A DNA stretch of 64,000 nt from Lachnospiraceae bacterium (GCA_017467805.1 JAFUKJ010000056.1:1-64000), one strand, 5' to 3'; positions 46,003 through 55,221 are shown, counted from the first letter of the stretch. Numbers and translations: made by a program. Notes: generated from the sequence alone by a model not told the origin.

Positions 46003-47832
46003 CTACTCCACTGTAACAGACTTTGCAAGATTTCTAGGCTGGTCCACATCCAATCCTCTGTAGGAAGATGTGTAATATGCCAGCAACTGTAAAATAATCG
46101 CAGCCGTAAACGGCGCAAATATATCATCACTTGCAGGAACTACCAAATGTTCATCACAGATACCATTCTCAATTGCGGCAGTATTTCCTTCCTTCGTAAT
46201 CAGAATTACCATAGCGCCCCTCGCACGTACTTCCTTCACATTAGAAATCATCTTTGCAAATACATCCGCCTGAGTAGCAAGCGCGATTACAGGTACTCCG
46301 CCTGTGATTAAAGATAATGTACCATGCTTTAACTCTCCTGCCGCATAGGCTTCTGAATGAATATAGGTAATCTCCTTCAGCTTAATGGAACCCTCACAGG
46401 ACAATGCATAGTCCAGACTTCTTCCAATAAAGAACAAGTCCTGTGCAGGTGTCAGACGTTTACTGAGTTCTTTCATCTTATCCTTTTGCTCTAACACCTT
46501 CTCCATCAATTCTCCAACGCCATCCAGTCCCTTCATATATTCGGACACCTCTTGGGCACTTAATTTACCAGCCACGTAGGCGAAGCGAAATGCCAATAAA
46601 TAAAATGCAGTCAACTGCGCAGTATATGCCTTTGTACTAGCTACTGCTATTTCGGGTCCCGCATGGGTATACAAAACATAATCCGATTCTCTGGCAATGG
46701 ACGAGCCTTTTACATTGACAATCGAAAGCGTCTTTGCTCCTTTCTCCTTTGCAAGACGCAATGCAGCCAGCGTATCTGCTGTCTCTCCAGACTGAGAAAC
46801 CAATATTACCAATGATTTCTCATCCAAAATCGGGTCCTCATAGCGAAACTCTGAAGCAACCTCTACACTTACGGGAATACGCAGCAGTCTTTCCATTAGA
46901 ATCCTTCCCATCATTCCAGCGTGCATTGCTGTACCACATGCCGTGATAACAACACGATTTGTATCCCAAAATAACTCATCCGAAATTCCATCCTCAGAAA
47001 AATCAGGCAGAAGCTGCTCGCCCTTCTTCATTCGTGGAGCAAGTGTTCTACGAATTGCTTCTGGCTGTTCATGAATTTCTTTCAACATATAATGCTTAAA
47101 ACCATTTTTCTGAGCTGCTGACATATCCCAATGAATACTTAACATGACAGGACTCACCACAGTACCATCCAGCTCCATTACTGTAATGGTATTTTTCGTA
47201 ACCTTGGCTACCTGATACTCAGGAAGCACAAAATATTCCTTGGAATAACGAAGCAATGCAACCATATCTGAAGCCACTACAGAGCCTTCCTCAGAAGAGC
47301 AGCATACCAACGGGCTTCCCTTACGAATGCAATAAATAACATCCTTTTGGTCTGCAAACATAATACAGAAAGCATACGCACCTTCCAGTCTGTCCACCGC
47401 TCCACGCAATGCCGCTAAAGCATCTCCATGATATAAAGAATCCAACAGCATAGCCGCAATCTCTGTATCCGTCTGAGATGACGGCACTCTACCTGTTTCC
47501 TCCAGTTCCTTTGCTAACTCATGATAATTCTCAATAATTCCATTATGAATCAAGGTCACATTACCACACTGGTGAGGATGTGCATTTACCTCCGACACAC
47601 CGCCATGTGTTGCCCATCTGGTATGACCGATACCACAGCCAGACTCCATTCTTGACGGTAACTTATTCTCAAGTCCTGCTACCTTGCCTACAGACTTCAC
47701 TACTTCGATGCCACGCTCTGTAAAACAGGCAATTCCTGCACTATCATAGCCGCGATATTCCAGCTCTGCCAGTCCCTTAATCAACTCCTGCTTTGCATCC
47801 AAATAACCACAAAAACCTATAATTCCACACAT
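46003..47832 (-). CDS. glmS: Glucosamine-6-phosphate synthase
   Basis: This 609-aa enzyme makes glucosamine 6-phosphate from fructose 6-phosphate and glutamine. The N-terminal nucleophile Cys2 (MCGIIGFCG), the glutaminase loops (RWATHGG, HNGIIENY) and two SIS domains (SQSGETADT; GRSLDYA) are complete, as is the C-terminal AKSVTVE. The 83-nt gap upstream has no room or motif for a glmS ribozyme. It is the last gene of a unit that includes nagB, the opposing catabolic enzyme, with a hairpin between them. Confidence 0.96.
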   Translation of the reverse strand: MCGIIGFCGYLDAKQELIKGLAELEYRGYDSAGIACFTERGIEVVKSVGKVAGLENKLPSRMESGCGIGHTRWATHGGVSEVNAHPHQCGNVTLIHNGIIENYHELAKELEETGRVPSSQTDTEIAAMLLDSLYHGDALAALRGAVDRLEGAYAFCIMFADQKDVIYCIRKGSPLVCCSSEEGSVVASDMVALLRYSKEYFVLPEYQVAKVTKNTITVMELDGTVVSPVMLSIHWDMSAAQKNGFKHYMLKEIHEQPEAIRRTLAPRMKKGEQLLPDFSEDGISDELFWDTNRVVITACGTAMHAGMMGRILMERLLRIPVSVEVASEFRYEDPILDEKSLVILVSQSGETADTLAALRLAKEKGAKTLSIVNVKGSSIARESDYVLYTHAGPEIAVASTKAYTAQLTAFYLLAFRFAYVAGKLSAQEVSEYMKGLDGVGELMEKVLEQKDKMKELSKRLTPAQDLFFIGRSLDYALSCEGSIKLKEITYIHSEAYAAGELKHGTLSLITGGVPVIALATQADVFAKMISNVKEVRARGAMVILITKEGNTAAIENGICDEHLVVPASDDIFAPFTAAIILQLLAYYTSSYRGLDVDQPRNLAKSVTVE

Positions 47833-47849
47833 AATTATTCTCTCCTTAT

Positions 47850-47895
47850 TCGCACAAAGAGGTTGACTTGAGCCCTCTCAAGCCAACCTCTTCGT
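47850..47895 (-). terminator. Hairpin between nagB and glmS
   Basis: AAGAGGTTGACTTGAG (47857-47872) pairs with CTCAAGCCAACCTCTT (47877-47892), a 16-bp stem with a single G-T wobble and a 4-nt loop. The T-run on the minus strand is short (TTTG), so termination may be partial, letting glmS be read from upstream. Confidence 0.65.
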
Positions 47896-47915
47896 TGGTA
47901 AAATTTTATTCTATT

Positions 47916-48626
47916 TTAGTTCTCACTATAAATTACTGTTAAATCAGGGTGAAGCTGTAAGATAGAAGCTGGAACCTCTGGAGTAATAGGACCAAAGAAT
48001 GCCTTCTCCACGATATCCTTCTTATTCTTACCATTCGCAATTAAAAGTACCTTCTTAGCACTCATAATACCGCCCATACCCATTGTAACTGCCTTTCTTG
48101 GCACATCTGCTTCAGATGCAAAGAAACGTGCATTTGCTTCGATTGTTGAAGGGTCAAGCTCTACTACATGAGTAGCCTTCTCAAAATAAGTATCAGGCTC
48201 GTTGAAACCGATATGTCCATCAAGACCAATACCAAGTAACTGAAGGTCAATACCACCTGACTGCTGAATCAATGCATCATATGCTTCACATTCCTTCTGA
48301 AGGTCTGCTGCACAGCCGTTAGGAACGTTAGTCTTAGTAATATCAATATTAATCTTTGTAAAAAGGTTCGTGTTCATAAAGTAACGATAGCTCTGGTCAT
48401 TGCTTCCATCCAAGCCAACATACTCATCCAAGTTAATAGATGAAACCTTAGAAAAATCAACCTCGCCCTTTGCACACTTCTCTACAATCTTCTCATATGT
48501 TCCAAGTGGTGAAGAACCTGTTGCCAAGCCCAATACACTATTAGGCTTTAATACTACCTGTGCACAAATCATTGCAGCTGCCTTGCAGCTAAGCTCATCG
48601 TAATTGTTTACCTTAATAAAATTCAT
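47916..48626 (-). CDS. nagB: Glucosamine-6-phosphate deaminase
   Basis: This 236-aa enzyme converts glucosamine 6-phosphate to fructose 6-phosphate and ammonia. It shows the family motifs LGLATGSSPLGTYE, NLDEYVGL (catalytic Asp), GIGLDGHIGFNEP and AVTMGMGGIMSAKKVLLIANG. AAGGAGG precedes the ATG. It sits upstream of glmS, which runs the opposite reaction; separate control through the hairpins on either side would prevent a futile cycle. No nagA is present in the window. Confidence 0.95.
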   Translation of the reverse strand: MNFIKVNNYDELSCKAAAMICAQVVLKPNSVLGLATGSSPLGTYEKIVEKCAKGEVDFSKVSSINLDEYVGLDGSNDQSYRYFMNTNLFTKINIDITKTNVPNGCAADLQKECEAYDALIQQSGGIDLQLLGIGLDGHIGFNEPDTYFEKATHVVELDPSTIEANARFFASEADVPRKAVTMGMGGIMSAKKVLLIANGKNKKDIVEKAFFGPITPEVPASILQLHPDLTVIYSEN

Positions 48627-48647
48627 ATTAATTCCTCCTTGTTTTTC

Positions 48648-48680
48648 GAAGAAAAATGCCTGCCCGCTTATGCAGGCAGA
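48648..48680 (-). terminator. Hairpin between the GlmU-like gene and nagB
   Basis: GCCTGC (48658-48663) pairs with GCAGGC (48672-48677) around an 8-nt loop, followed on the minus strand by ATTTTTC. It is a likely terminator or attenuator ahead of nagB. Confidence 0.65.
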
Positions 48681-48730
48681 GGAATTTTTTCTCCTTGTAT
48701 TTTAAAATTTTCTTTTGTTCTCAAGTATTA

Positions 48731-49393
48731 TTATACTCTCTCTACTACTGTCTTGGCATCCTTCACAATGCAGTTTGCAGGATATACACCGCGAAGTGCA
48801 GTTAACGGATATACAGAAGTATTCTTACCAATCACTGTACCTGGATTAATAACAGAGCCACATCCAACATCTGCACCATCTGCTAAAATACCGCCAATCT
48901 TTCTAAGTCCTGTCTCATAATCCTCATCACCGTGAATTACTACTGGCTTACCATCAGACTTTAAATTAGAGCAGATAGTACCAGCACCCGTATGCGCCTT
49001 GTTACCTAATACAGAATCACCAACATAGTTATAATGAGGAATCTGTACCTTATCCAGTAATACGCAATTCTTCAACTCAGAGGAATTACCAATCACGCAG
49101 CCCTCTCCTGTAATTACACTACCACGAATAAATGCACCAGGACGCACCTCTGTATTAGAACCAATAATGGCAGGTGCCTCAATCGTAGCAGTAGGATAAA
49201 TCTTTACATTCTCACCTACCAATACACCGTCTGCAATCAAAGTATAGCCAGGTATTCCCTTTTCAATCAAATCTAAAATATAGCCCTTAATCTTTGGAAG
49301 CATTTCCCATGGATACTCACTCTCTTCAAACAATGCCACAAGATACTCAGGCTGTGACGCATAAAGCTCCTTTGTCTTTACTAACTTATTCAA
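48731..49393 (-). CDS. GlmU-like left-handed beta-helix acyltransferase
   Basis: This 220-aa protein lacks the GlmU nucleotidyltransferase domain. It has a short helical N-terminus and a left-handed beta-helix with hexapeptide repeats (VLVGENVKIYPTATIEAPAII, IRGSVITGEGCVIGNSSE, SVLGNKAHTGAGTICSN). Such proteins are acetyltransferases or sugar-nucleotide enzymes; N-acetylation of a glucosamine phosphate is likely from context. The TTG at 49393 with AAGGAGG 8 nt upstream is the probable start and overlaps the glmM stop by 8 nt; a GTG seven codons earlier lies before that site. No separate pyrophosphorylase gene is adjacent. Confidence 0.82.
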   Translation of the reverse strand: MNKLVKTKELYASQPEYLVALFEESEYPWEMLPKIKGYILDLIEKGIPGYTLIADGVLVGENVKIYPTATIEAPAIIGSNTEVRPGAFIRGSVITGEGCVIGNSSELKNCVLLDKVQIPHYNYVGDSVLGNKAHTGAGTICSNLKSDGKPVVIHGDEDYETGLRKIGGILADGADVGCGSVINPGTVIGKNTSVYPLTALRGVYPANCIVKDAKTVVERV

Positions 49394-51008
49394 CGCAATG
49401 TCCTCCTTCCACAATCGCTTTCACTATCATTTCTACATATTCCATACACTTTTCCTGTGTTTCACTTTCTACCATAACGCGAATCACTGGCTCTGTACCA
49501 CTCTGTCTAAGAAGTGCTCTACCCTTCTTATTAATGAGCTTCTCTACCTCATCCTTTGCCTTCAATACATTCGCATCTGCCAATACTGCTGCCTTATCCT
49601 TAACTCTTACATTCTGTAAATACTGAGGATAAAGCTTAATCGGCTCGGCAAGCTTTGCCAAAGAGGTCTTAGAATCGCAAATCTCCTCTGCAAGCATAAT
49701 CGCTGTTAAAATACCGTCTCCAGTAGTTGCATACTTTCTCATAATAATATGGCCTGACTGCTCACCACCGATAGCATAGTTATTATTCTGCATGCACTCA
49801 TAAACAAAACGGTCACCAACCTTCGTCTGAACGCATTTGATACCTATCTCCTCAAGACTTGCAACAAAGCCACTGTTGGACATAATCGTAGTTACTACTG
49901 TGTTATCCTCCAATGTACCTCTCATCTTCAATCTCTTACCGAGAATGTAAATCATAGCATCACCGTCTACCTCATTACCATTCTCATCTACAGCGATACA
50001 ACGGTCTGCATCACCATCAAAAGCAAAGCCAAGGTCTAGATGCTTCTCTTTTACAAGCTTCTTCAATGGTTCAATATGAGTAGAACCGCAGCCCTCATTG
50101 CAGTTCAGTCCATCAGGCTCATCACCAATCACATAAATCTGAGCACCAAGCGCACTGAATACCGCTCCCGCAATATTCCATGAAGCACCATTTGCACAAT
50201 CAAGACCAATTCTCAAATTCTTATAGGAATTAGAAGCCAAAGAAATCAAATATCCGATATAGCGGTTTCTTCCTGCTGAGTAATCATGGATGCAGCCAAT
50301 CTTAGACTTCTGAGCTAACGGTAAATCATCTCCCGTAACACCAAGTGTCTTCAAATCGCCATCAATATATGCCTCAATCAGGGCAGTTGTCTCGTCATCC
50401 AGCTTCTCACCGTATGCATTGATTACCTTAATACCGTTATCGTAATAAGGATTGTGAGATGCTGTAATCATGATACCACAGTCAAACTCATCCTTACGGG
50501 TTACATAGGAAACACCTGGGGTAGTAATAACATGAAGCATATAAGCATCTGCACCACTGGCTGTAATACCTGCAACGATAGAGTACTCTAACATATAGCT
50601 GGAACGTCTAGTATCCTTACCTATGACAATACGCGGACGGTAGCCTGGCTTTGTACAGCCTGAAAGCTTAGAAGAATAATACCAGCCAAGGAATCTTCCT
50701 ACACGATACGCCTGCATAGAGGTCAGAGTAACATTTGCCTCTCCACGGAAGCCATCTGTGCCAAAGTACTTATTCACTCTCGGTTCATTCGCCGATGTAC
50801 GGTTAATCTCTATCTTATCCAGTAAAAGTTCATCTGTTGATACACTAAAAATCTCTGCAAGCTGTAACACCTTATCAATCTGCGGAAGTGCCTGATCCAT
50901 CTCCCACTTAGAAATGGACTGTCTGGAAACACCAAGTGTCTCTGCCAGCTGCTCCTGAGAAATGTCAGCGGCATTTCTTAACTGTATGATTTTCTGTCCG
51001 ATTGTCAT
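49386..51008 (-). CDS. glmM: Xre HTH-phosphoglucosamine mutase fusion
   Basis: This 540-aa protein joins an Xre-type DNA-binding domain (residues about 4-64; SQEQLAETLGVSRQSISKWE) to a complete phosphoglucosamine mutase (about 79-540). The mutase has the phosphoserine loop ITASHNP (S184), the metal loop DGDADR (331-336), GGEQSGH and the RQSGTEP phosphate loop. It converts glucosamine 6-phosphate to glucosamine 1-phosphate for cell-wall synthesis. Normal GlmM is about 450 aa and has no HTH. One open frame runs through the junction (TSANEPRVNKYFGTDG), with no strong internal ribosome site. It is the first gene of the amino-sugar unit, so enzyme and operon repressor may be one protein. Promoter and dyads lie directly upstream. 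Confidence 0.93.
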   Translation of the reverse strand: MTIGQKIIQLRNAADISQEQLAETLGVSRQSISKWEMDQALPQIDKVLQLAEIFSVSTDELLLDKIEINRTSANEPRVNKYFGTDGFRGEANVTLTSMQAYRVGRFLGWYYSSKLSGCTKPGYRPRIVIGKDTRRSSYMLEYSIVAGITASGADAYMLHVITTPGVSYVTRKDEFDCGIMITASHNPYYDNGIKVINAYGEKLDDETTALIEAYIDGDLKTLGVTGDDLPLAQKSKIGCIHDYSAGRNRYIGYLISLASNSYKNLRIGLDCANGASWNIAGAVFSALGAQIYVIGDEPDGLNCNEGCGSTHIEPLKKLVKEKHLDLGFAFDGDADRCIAVDENGNEVDGDAMIYILGKRLKMRGTLEDNTVVTTIMSNSGFVASLEEIGIKCVQTKVGDRFVYECMQNNNYAIGGEQSGHIIMRKYATTGDGILTAIMLAEEICDSKTSLAKLAEPIKLYPQYLQNVRVKDKAAVLADANVLKAKDEVEKLINKKGRALLRQSGTEPVIRVMVESETQEKCMEYVEMIVKAIVEGGHCVE

Positions 51009-51028
51009 ATGCGCTCTCCTTCATTTAC

Positions 51029-51119
51029 AATATACTACTGTATTATGTAATTAATTATAACAACACACATATACCCTTTCAAGCAACTTTACTCCTCTTT
51101 TTTCGCAACTGCAAGTTGC
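51029..51119 (-). promoter_or_regulatory. Promoter and dyads of the glmM-HTH operon
   Basis: On the minus strand TTGAAA (51082-51077) and TATAAT (51059-51054) are 17 nt apart, about 45 nt before the ATG. Just downstream, AATATACTACTGTATTAT (51029-51046) has an ATAC/GTAT dyad near the start of transcription. Upstream, GCAACT-TGC-AGTTGC (51119-51105) is a perfect dyad. Either could bind the HTH of the mutase; this is inference. Confidence 0.7.
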
Positions 51120-51199
51120 ATTTTTCGTTTTTTTAGTCATTTTGCGCTGTTGAAAACTTGATTTTTTAAAAAAATAGGCTTTTTTTGTAAAGTTCAATT

Positions 51200-51246
51200 T
51201 ACAAAAAGCTCGTATTTTATGTTTCATAAAATACGAGCTTTTTATC
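51200..51246 (-). terminator. Strong terminator after the cytidylate-kinase-like gene
   Basis: AAAAAGCTCGTATTTTATG (51203-51221) pairs with its reverse complement (51225-51243), a 19-bp perfect stem with a 3-nt loop and T-runs. A second stem, TTTTTGTAAA with TTTACAAAAA, partly overlaps it. Confidence 0.9.
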
Positions 51247-51254
51247 TCATCGAT

Positions 51255-51857
51255 TTACTTCTTCATCATTCCCGCAAGTACATCTACACAACAATCCAAT
51301 CCCAAACTACCACTATCCAGACATATATCAAAGTGCTCAATATCGCCCCATTTCCAGCCTGTATGTGTGTTATAGAAATCACTACGTCTCTTATCAGCCT
51401 TACGCAGGAAATAATCAGCATCATCTTTTGCAATTTTCTCTGTTTCAATCGCACGATTTAAACGATACTGCTTGTCCGCACGCACAAATACCTTTAAGCA
51501 GTCAGGTCTGTCTCGCAAAATATAAGATGCACATCTTCCAACGATAACACAATCCTGCTTTTCCACAATCTCTTCTATAATCTTTTTCTCTTCGAGAAAG
51601 ATTCTCTCTGCCAATGAAAGATTGGTCTTTCCCTTCTGACTTCCGCCAAGTACTGTCTGAGAAAGATTGAAAATGCTGCTTCCAGGTGCTGTCTCTTCAA
51701 GCTGCTCCACATAGATTGCAGGAATTTCAAGCCTTTTTGCTACTTCTACCAGAAGGCTTCTGTCATACAAGGCAATCCCCAGCTTCTTAGCTACACGTTT
51801 ACCGATTTCATTACCACCACTTGCAAACTCTCGTTCCATTGTAATAATCTTATACAT
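51255..51857 (-). CDS. Cytidylate-kinase-like family protein
   Basis: This 200-aa protein matches the cytidylate kinase-like group common in Clostridia. It begins KIITMEREFASGGNEIGKRVAKKLG, where a glycine-rich loop replaces the canonical Walker lysine sequence. It continues with a VIVGRCASYILRDRP strand and an ADKQYRLNRAI helix. True Cmk is about 220 aa with GPSGAGKS; this group has an unknown substrate. It is a single-gene unit ending in a very strong terminator. Confidence 0.8.
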   Translation of the reverse strand: MYKIITMEREFASGGNEIGKRVAKKLGIALYDRSLLVEVAKRLEIPAIYVEQLEETAPGSSIFNLSQTVLGGSQKGKTNLSLAERIFLEEKKIIEEIVEKQDCVIVGRCASYILRDRPDCLKVFVRADKQYRLNRAIETEKIAKDDADYFLRKADKRRSDFYNTHTGWKWGDIEHFDICLDSGSLGLDCCVDVLAGMMKK

Positions 51858-52003
51858 ACTGCTCTCTCCTTTCCATAACCATGCTTAAATATCTATTTGT
51901 ATGCGTCGTTTATTTTCCGACTATTTATTATATTTTAGCACAATTATGTTTTGAAGTATATATTCTGAATTCACAAAGAATGTTTCATCAAGTAGAGGCT
52001 CTC

Positions 52004-53350
52004 TTATGCATTGAGACTCTGCATCCATATTCTCTTTTTAAATACAATCACTGCAATTAACAGTCTTACTGCTTCCTCTAAAGACAGAATAAAATAAACG
52101 TAATATATTGGCAATTCAAACACAAAGGCTGAAAGCAGACCTAACGGTACTCCTAATCCCCATGTTCCAATCATATCTATCCACATTACAAGCTTGGTCT
52201 TTCCTCCGCTTCGAATAACTCCACCTGCAAGTATCATATTTAACACCTTTACAGGCGAAATAACTGCAAAAGCAATCAGAACATTCGCCGCCATTTCTTT
52301 CACGGTATCCTCTACTACATAGATATCAACATAGGCATAGCGCAAGGCTATTAGGCAAACCGATAAGCAAAGGGAACCTAAAAGACCATATTTTACAAGC
52401 TTCTTTGCATTCTGGTATGCTTCCTCATATTCTTCTTTACCTAATGACTTTCCTATCAAAATTCCTGCTGCCTGAGAAAGTCCACTTAATGCGCCAATCA
52501 TCAGACCTTGAATCGGATTCGTTAATGTCATTGCAGCACAGGCCTGTGTTCCCATATGTCCATATATAGATGCGTATACATTTTCTCCAAGGCTCCACAG
52601 GAATTCATTAATCAAAATCGGAAGCAGCATTACAAAAAACTGACCATATCCTGCCTTACCAAGCTTTAAGGAGAATGTAAAAGCTCTATTCTTTGCTCTA
52701 CATAAGTAAATAAACGCAATTAGCATAATTGCCAGATTGACTATCTGGGAAATAGCAGTTGCAATCGCTGCTCCTTCTACTCCCATCGCCTCGTAACCTA
52801 ATTTCCCAAAAATAAGTATGTAGTTTAAAACCGTGTTCACAACAGCCGCCGCAATGCTTGCATATAGAGGTAGTGATGCCTTTTCCATGCAACGAAGCAT
52901 AGTAGACAGTAAGGTTGCTAATGCCACTGGAATAAAGGTTACTGCTAAAATTCTCAAATAAACAGCTGCCACCTGACAGGTTCCCGCATCTTTTGAATAA
53001 ATCCTCATTATACTTTCAGGAAACAGGCTGCATAATAATGTAAAAATCACTGCCAAAATCAATGCCACAACTGTATTTACAGAAAAGCTCCTATCTACTC
53101 CCTTATTATCCTGTTTTCCCATATACTGCGCAATCATAATACCTGCTACCGTCGCAATCGCTGATACCAGCACCGAGAAAATGGAAAAAAACTTTCCTGC
53201 CAATCCAATTGCCGCAATGCTTTCACTACCTAATTGTCCTATCATAATCTGGTCTATCATGCTAAAGGATGACTGTAGCATACATTGAAGCATGACAGGA
53301 ATTGCTATATTACAAACTGATTTTAAAAATGTATTCTTTTCTTTTCTCAT
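52004..53350 (-). CDS. MATE-family multidrug/Na+ antiporter
   Basis: This 448-aa protein has twelve predicted helices in two homologous bundles. MATE hallmarks are VMLQCMLQSSFSMIDQIMIGQLG near the start, FFSIFSVLVSAIATVAGIMIAQYMGK in the first bundle, and GALSGLSQAAGILIGKSLGK in the second. It probably exports a toxic or signalling compound using a cation gradient; the substrate is unknown. Its ATG follows the LacI-type gene by 4 nt with GGGGAG upstream, so it is the likely target of that regulator. Confidence 0.92.
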   Translation of the reverse strand: MRKEKNTFLKSVCNIAIPVMLQCMLQSSFSMIDQIMIGQLGSESIAAIGLAGKFFSIFSVLVSAIATVAGIMIAQYMGKQDNKGVDRSFSVNTVVALILAVIFTLLCSLFPESIMRIYSKDAGTCQVAAVYLRILAVTFIPVALATLLSTMLRCMEKASLPLYASIAAAVVNTVLNYILIFGKLGYEAMGVEGAAIATAISQIVNLAIMLIAFIYLCRAKNRAFTFSLKLGKAGYGQFFVMLLPILINEFLWSLGENVYASIYGHMGTQACAAMTLTNPIQGLMIGALSGLSQAAGILIGKSLGKEEYEEAYQNAKKLVKYGLLGSLCLSVCLIALRYAYVDIYVVEDTVKEMAANVLIAFAVISPVKVLNMILAGGVIRSGGKTKLVMWIDMIGTWGLGVPLGLLSAFVFELPIYYVYFILSLEEAVRLLIAVIVFKKRIWMQSLNA

Positions 53351-53354
53351 ATAT

Positions 53355-54371
53355 TTATTTCTCCCCGTTATATTCTGCTGTACTGTTTCTTTTTACCAGC
53401 ACAACTGATAATTTTTTTTGAAGCACCACTACTTCTTTCTGCTTTAGAGCCTTTAACATAGCTATTGCCTCCCTTGCCCGCTCCTTTCCGTCCTGATGGA
53501 CGGATGTCAGGCTTGGAACCACCTGCTCACATATCGGATTGTCATCAAATCCAGCAATAGAAATGTCCTCTGGCACTCGGATTCCCCGTTCCATAAGAAA
53601 CTGCATGAAATCTATTGCATAATAATCAGATGCCGCAAAAGCTACAGAATATCTGGATATTTGGTCAAATCGTTCTTCATAAAAGCGATATCTATCCTGC
53701 TTTTGCATCGGAATTATCCATATATCTGTACCCTCTTTGCCAAAGCCTTCACAAAACCCCTGATAACGTTCTAAATCCACACATATCGCATTGTCTGAAA
53801 GATATAGTGCCTTCTGATGACCAAGCTCTTTCATATACCTGCCAACCTGCAATCCGCCATCAAAATTATCAATAATCAGATTGCAAATCCGACCTTCATT
53901 TTCAAAATATCCATCATATACTACAAACGGGACTCGCATATGGTTTCGCAAATCATCATATTCATCTTCACAAAATCCGATAATAACCATTCCCTCTAAG
54001 TTCCACATAGACGCAAACTTGACAATATCATTCAGCTTGGTCGTCGTCTTTACCATCATGAAGTAACCTGCCTGCTCAATCTCTATCGACAAGTGATTCA
54101 GTGCCGAAGCAATGTATGGGTCCTCGAGTACATGACCTTCATATTTTTCGTGATTATTTATTACAACACCTATGATTCTTGAGTCATTCTGCGCCAGCAG
54201 GATTCCTGCCATGCTCGGAATATATTGCTTTTCCTCTAACAGCTTTTGTACTCTTTTTACTGTTTCATCCGAAATCTTCTTCGTCTTTCCGTGAATTACA
54301 TTGGATACAGTAGCCGTACTAACCCCTAACTCCTCTGCGATGTCTACTATTCGAACTCTCTGATTTTCCAT
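53355..54371 (-). CDS. LacI-family transcriptional regulator
   Basis: This 338-aa protein has an N-terminal LacI HTH and hinge (residues about 3-60; VRIVDIAEELGVSTATVSNVIHGK). A periplasmic-binding-like sensor follows (VINNHEKYEGHVLEDPYI, then DISIAGFDDNPICEQVVPSLTSV). The ATG at 54371 with GGAGG 8 nt upstream is preferred to an upstream in-frame start. It is encoded directly ahead of the MATE exporter, behind a promoter with a palindrome (54399-54446), so it probably controls itself and the exporter in response to a small ligand. LacI regulators usually sense sugars, so pairing with an exporter is slightly unusual. Confidence 0.92.
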   Translation of the reverse strand: MENQRVRIVDIAEELGVSTATVSNVIHGKTKKISDETVKRVQKLLEEKQYIPSMAGILLAQNDSRIIGVVINNHEKYEGHVLEDPYIASALNHLSIEIEQAGYFMMVKTTTKLNDIVKFASMWNLEGMVIIGFCEDEYDDLRNHMRVPFVVYDGYFENEGRICNLIIDNFDGGLQVGRYMKELGHQKALYLSDNAICVDLERYQGFCEGFGKEGTDIWIIPMQKQDRYRFYEERFDQISRYSVAFAASDYYAIDFMQFLMERGIRVPEDISIAGFDDNPICEQVVPSLTSVHQDGKERAREAIAMLKALKQKEVVVLQKKLSVVLVKRNSTAEYNGEK

Positions 54372-54398
54372 CTTTTCATCCTCCTCCATCACGAGTTC

Positions 54399-54446
54399 AG
54401 TATAGTTCCGCAACCCACATTTTACAATAGGTTAAACGCGTAACCT
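54399..54446 (-). promoter_or_regulatory. Promoter and operator of the LacI-MATE operon
   Basis: On the minus strand TTGTAA (54427-54422) and TATACT (54404-54399) have a 17-nt spacer. Just upstream lies AGGTTACGCGTTTAACCT (54446-54429), an AGGTTA/TAACCT palindrome with a central CG, the form typical of LacI-family operators. Confidence 0.7.
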
Positions 54447-54500
54447 CAGACAAAAAAAGAAAGCAGATATTGGGCAGATTTACTAATGTTAGGAGGATAA

Positions 54501-54570
54501 AAAAGGCTTTCCGATTATGATCGGAAAGAAGGGGGCTGTGAAAAATGATTTCTCATTTTTCACAGCCCCC
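54501..54570 (-). terminator. Double terminator after the AbiE pair
   Basis: Reading on the minus strand, a 17-bp perfect stem (54531-54547 with 54554-54570, GGGGGCTGTG...CACAGCCCCC) is followed by a 9-bp stem (54507-54515 with 54520-54528) ending in CCTTTTTT. The two fill the gap between the AbiE toxin and the LacI-type gene. Confidence 0.85.
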
Positions 54571-54585
54571 TGATATTTGTATTAT

Positions 54586-55221
54586 TTAGCTTAAGCTTTT
54601 CATCACGTTTTCTACATAATCTATCACAATTTTCCACTCCAAGTCTCCAACATAAAAATTATTTTTTCGAAACTGGACCCAAAGTTCTTCCATATGCAAA
54701 TCACTGGATATCATATGTAATACTTCTTCTATGTCATTCGAAGCAAAAATAGTTTTTCTCTTTTCACATGTAGCAGAGAATGCTTCATATAAAACTTGCT
54801 GGTCTATCTGCTCTCCATAGAAATTCATTATACTATATATATCATAAAAATCTCTTAATCTGGTATTCGCTAGACCTCTATTTATTATTGTCTGCATCTT
54901 CTCAGCGAGCAATGTTTCTCTATTATATGTAAGAACTGAAATCGTTCTATCCTCAAACATTAACTTATAATCATATTCTACCGCTTTTGGTGTTATCACA
55001 TCATCTGTAGAAATGTCTATTTTGATTGGCTGACGCACCCTGTCTAGCGTAGCTTCCAGCATTCCGCCTTTAAGTATAAAATTGTCTCTATACGAAGATA
55101 TAGATACTCTTTCTAAAAACCTTTCCATCATAAAATTTCGAATTAACATAGTTGCTTTATTACTGTTTCCACATGAAATATTTCTCACTTTATCTTTTAA
55201 CTGTTTTGACGAACTAATCAC
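54586..55221 (-). pseudogene. abiEii: AbiEii-type nucleotidyltransferase toxin, internally deleted
   Basis: This 211-aa protein matches AbiEii toxins at both ends: FILKGGMLEA (the GG nucleotidyltransferase motif, about 48-57) and RQPIKIDISTDDVITP, YKLMFEDRTISVLTYNRETLLAEK and RLRDFYDIYSIM. Known members are about 280-300 aa and have a DxD metal motif and about 75 residues between the GG motif and the R-x-P-x-KIDIS segment. Here they are joined directly at about residue 57 (near position 55050), in frame. The catalytic aspartates are therefore missing and the toxin is probably inactive, though made. It overlaps the antitoxin gene by 4 nt, as in intact pairs. Confidence 0.75.

Noticed and set aside
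47833-47915. glmS ribozyme upstream of glmS
   Set aside because: The gap is only 83 nt and is filled by a simple 16-bp hairpin; the ribozyme core was not recognisable.
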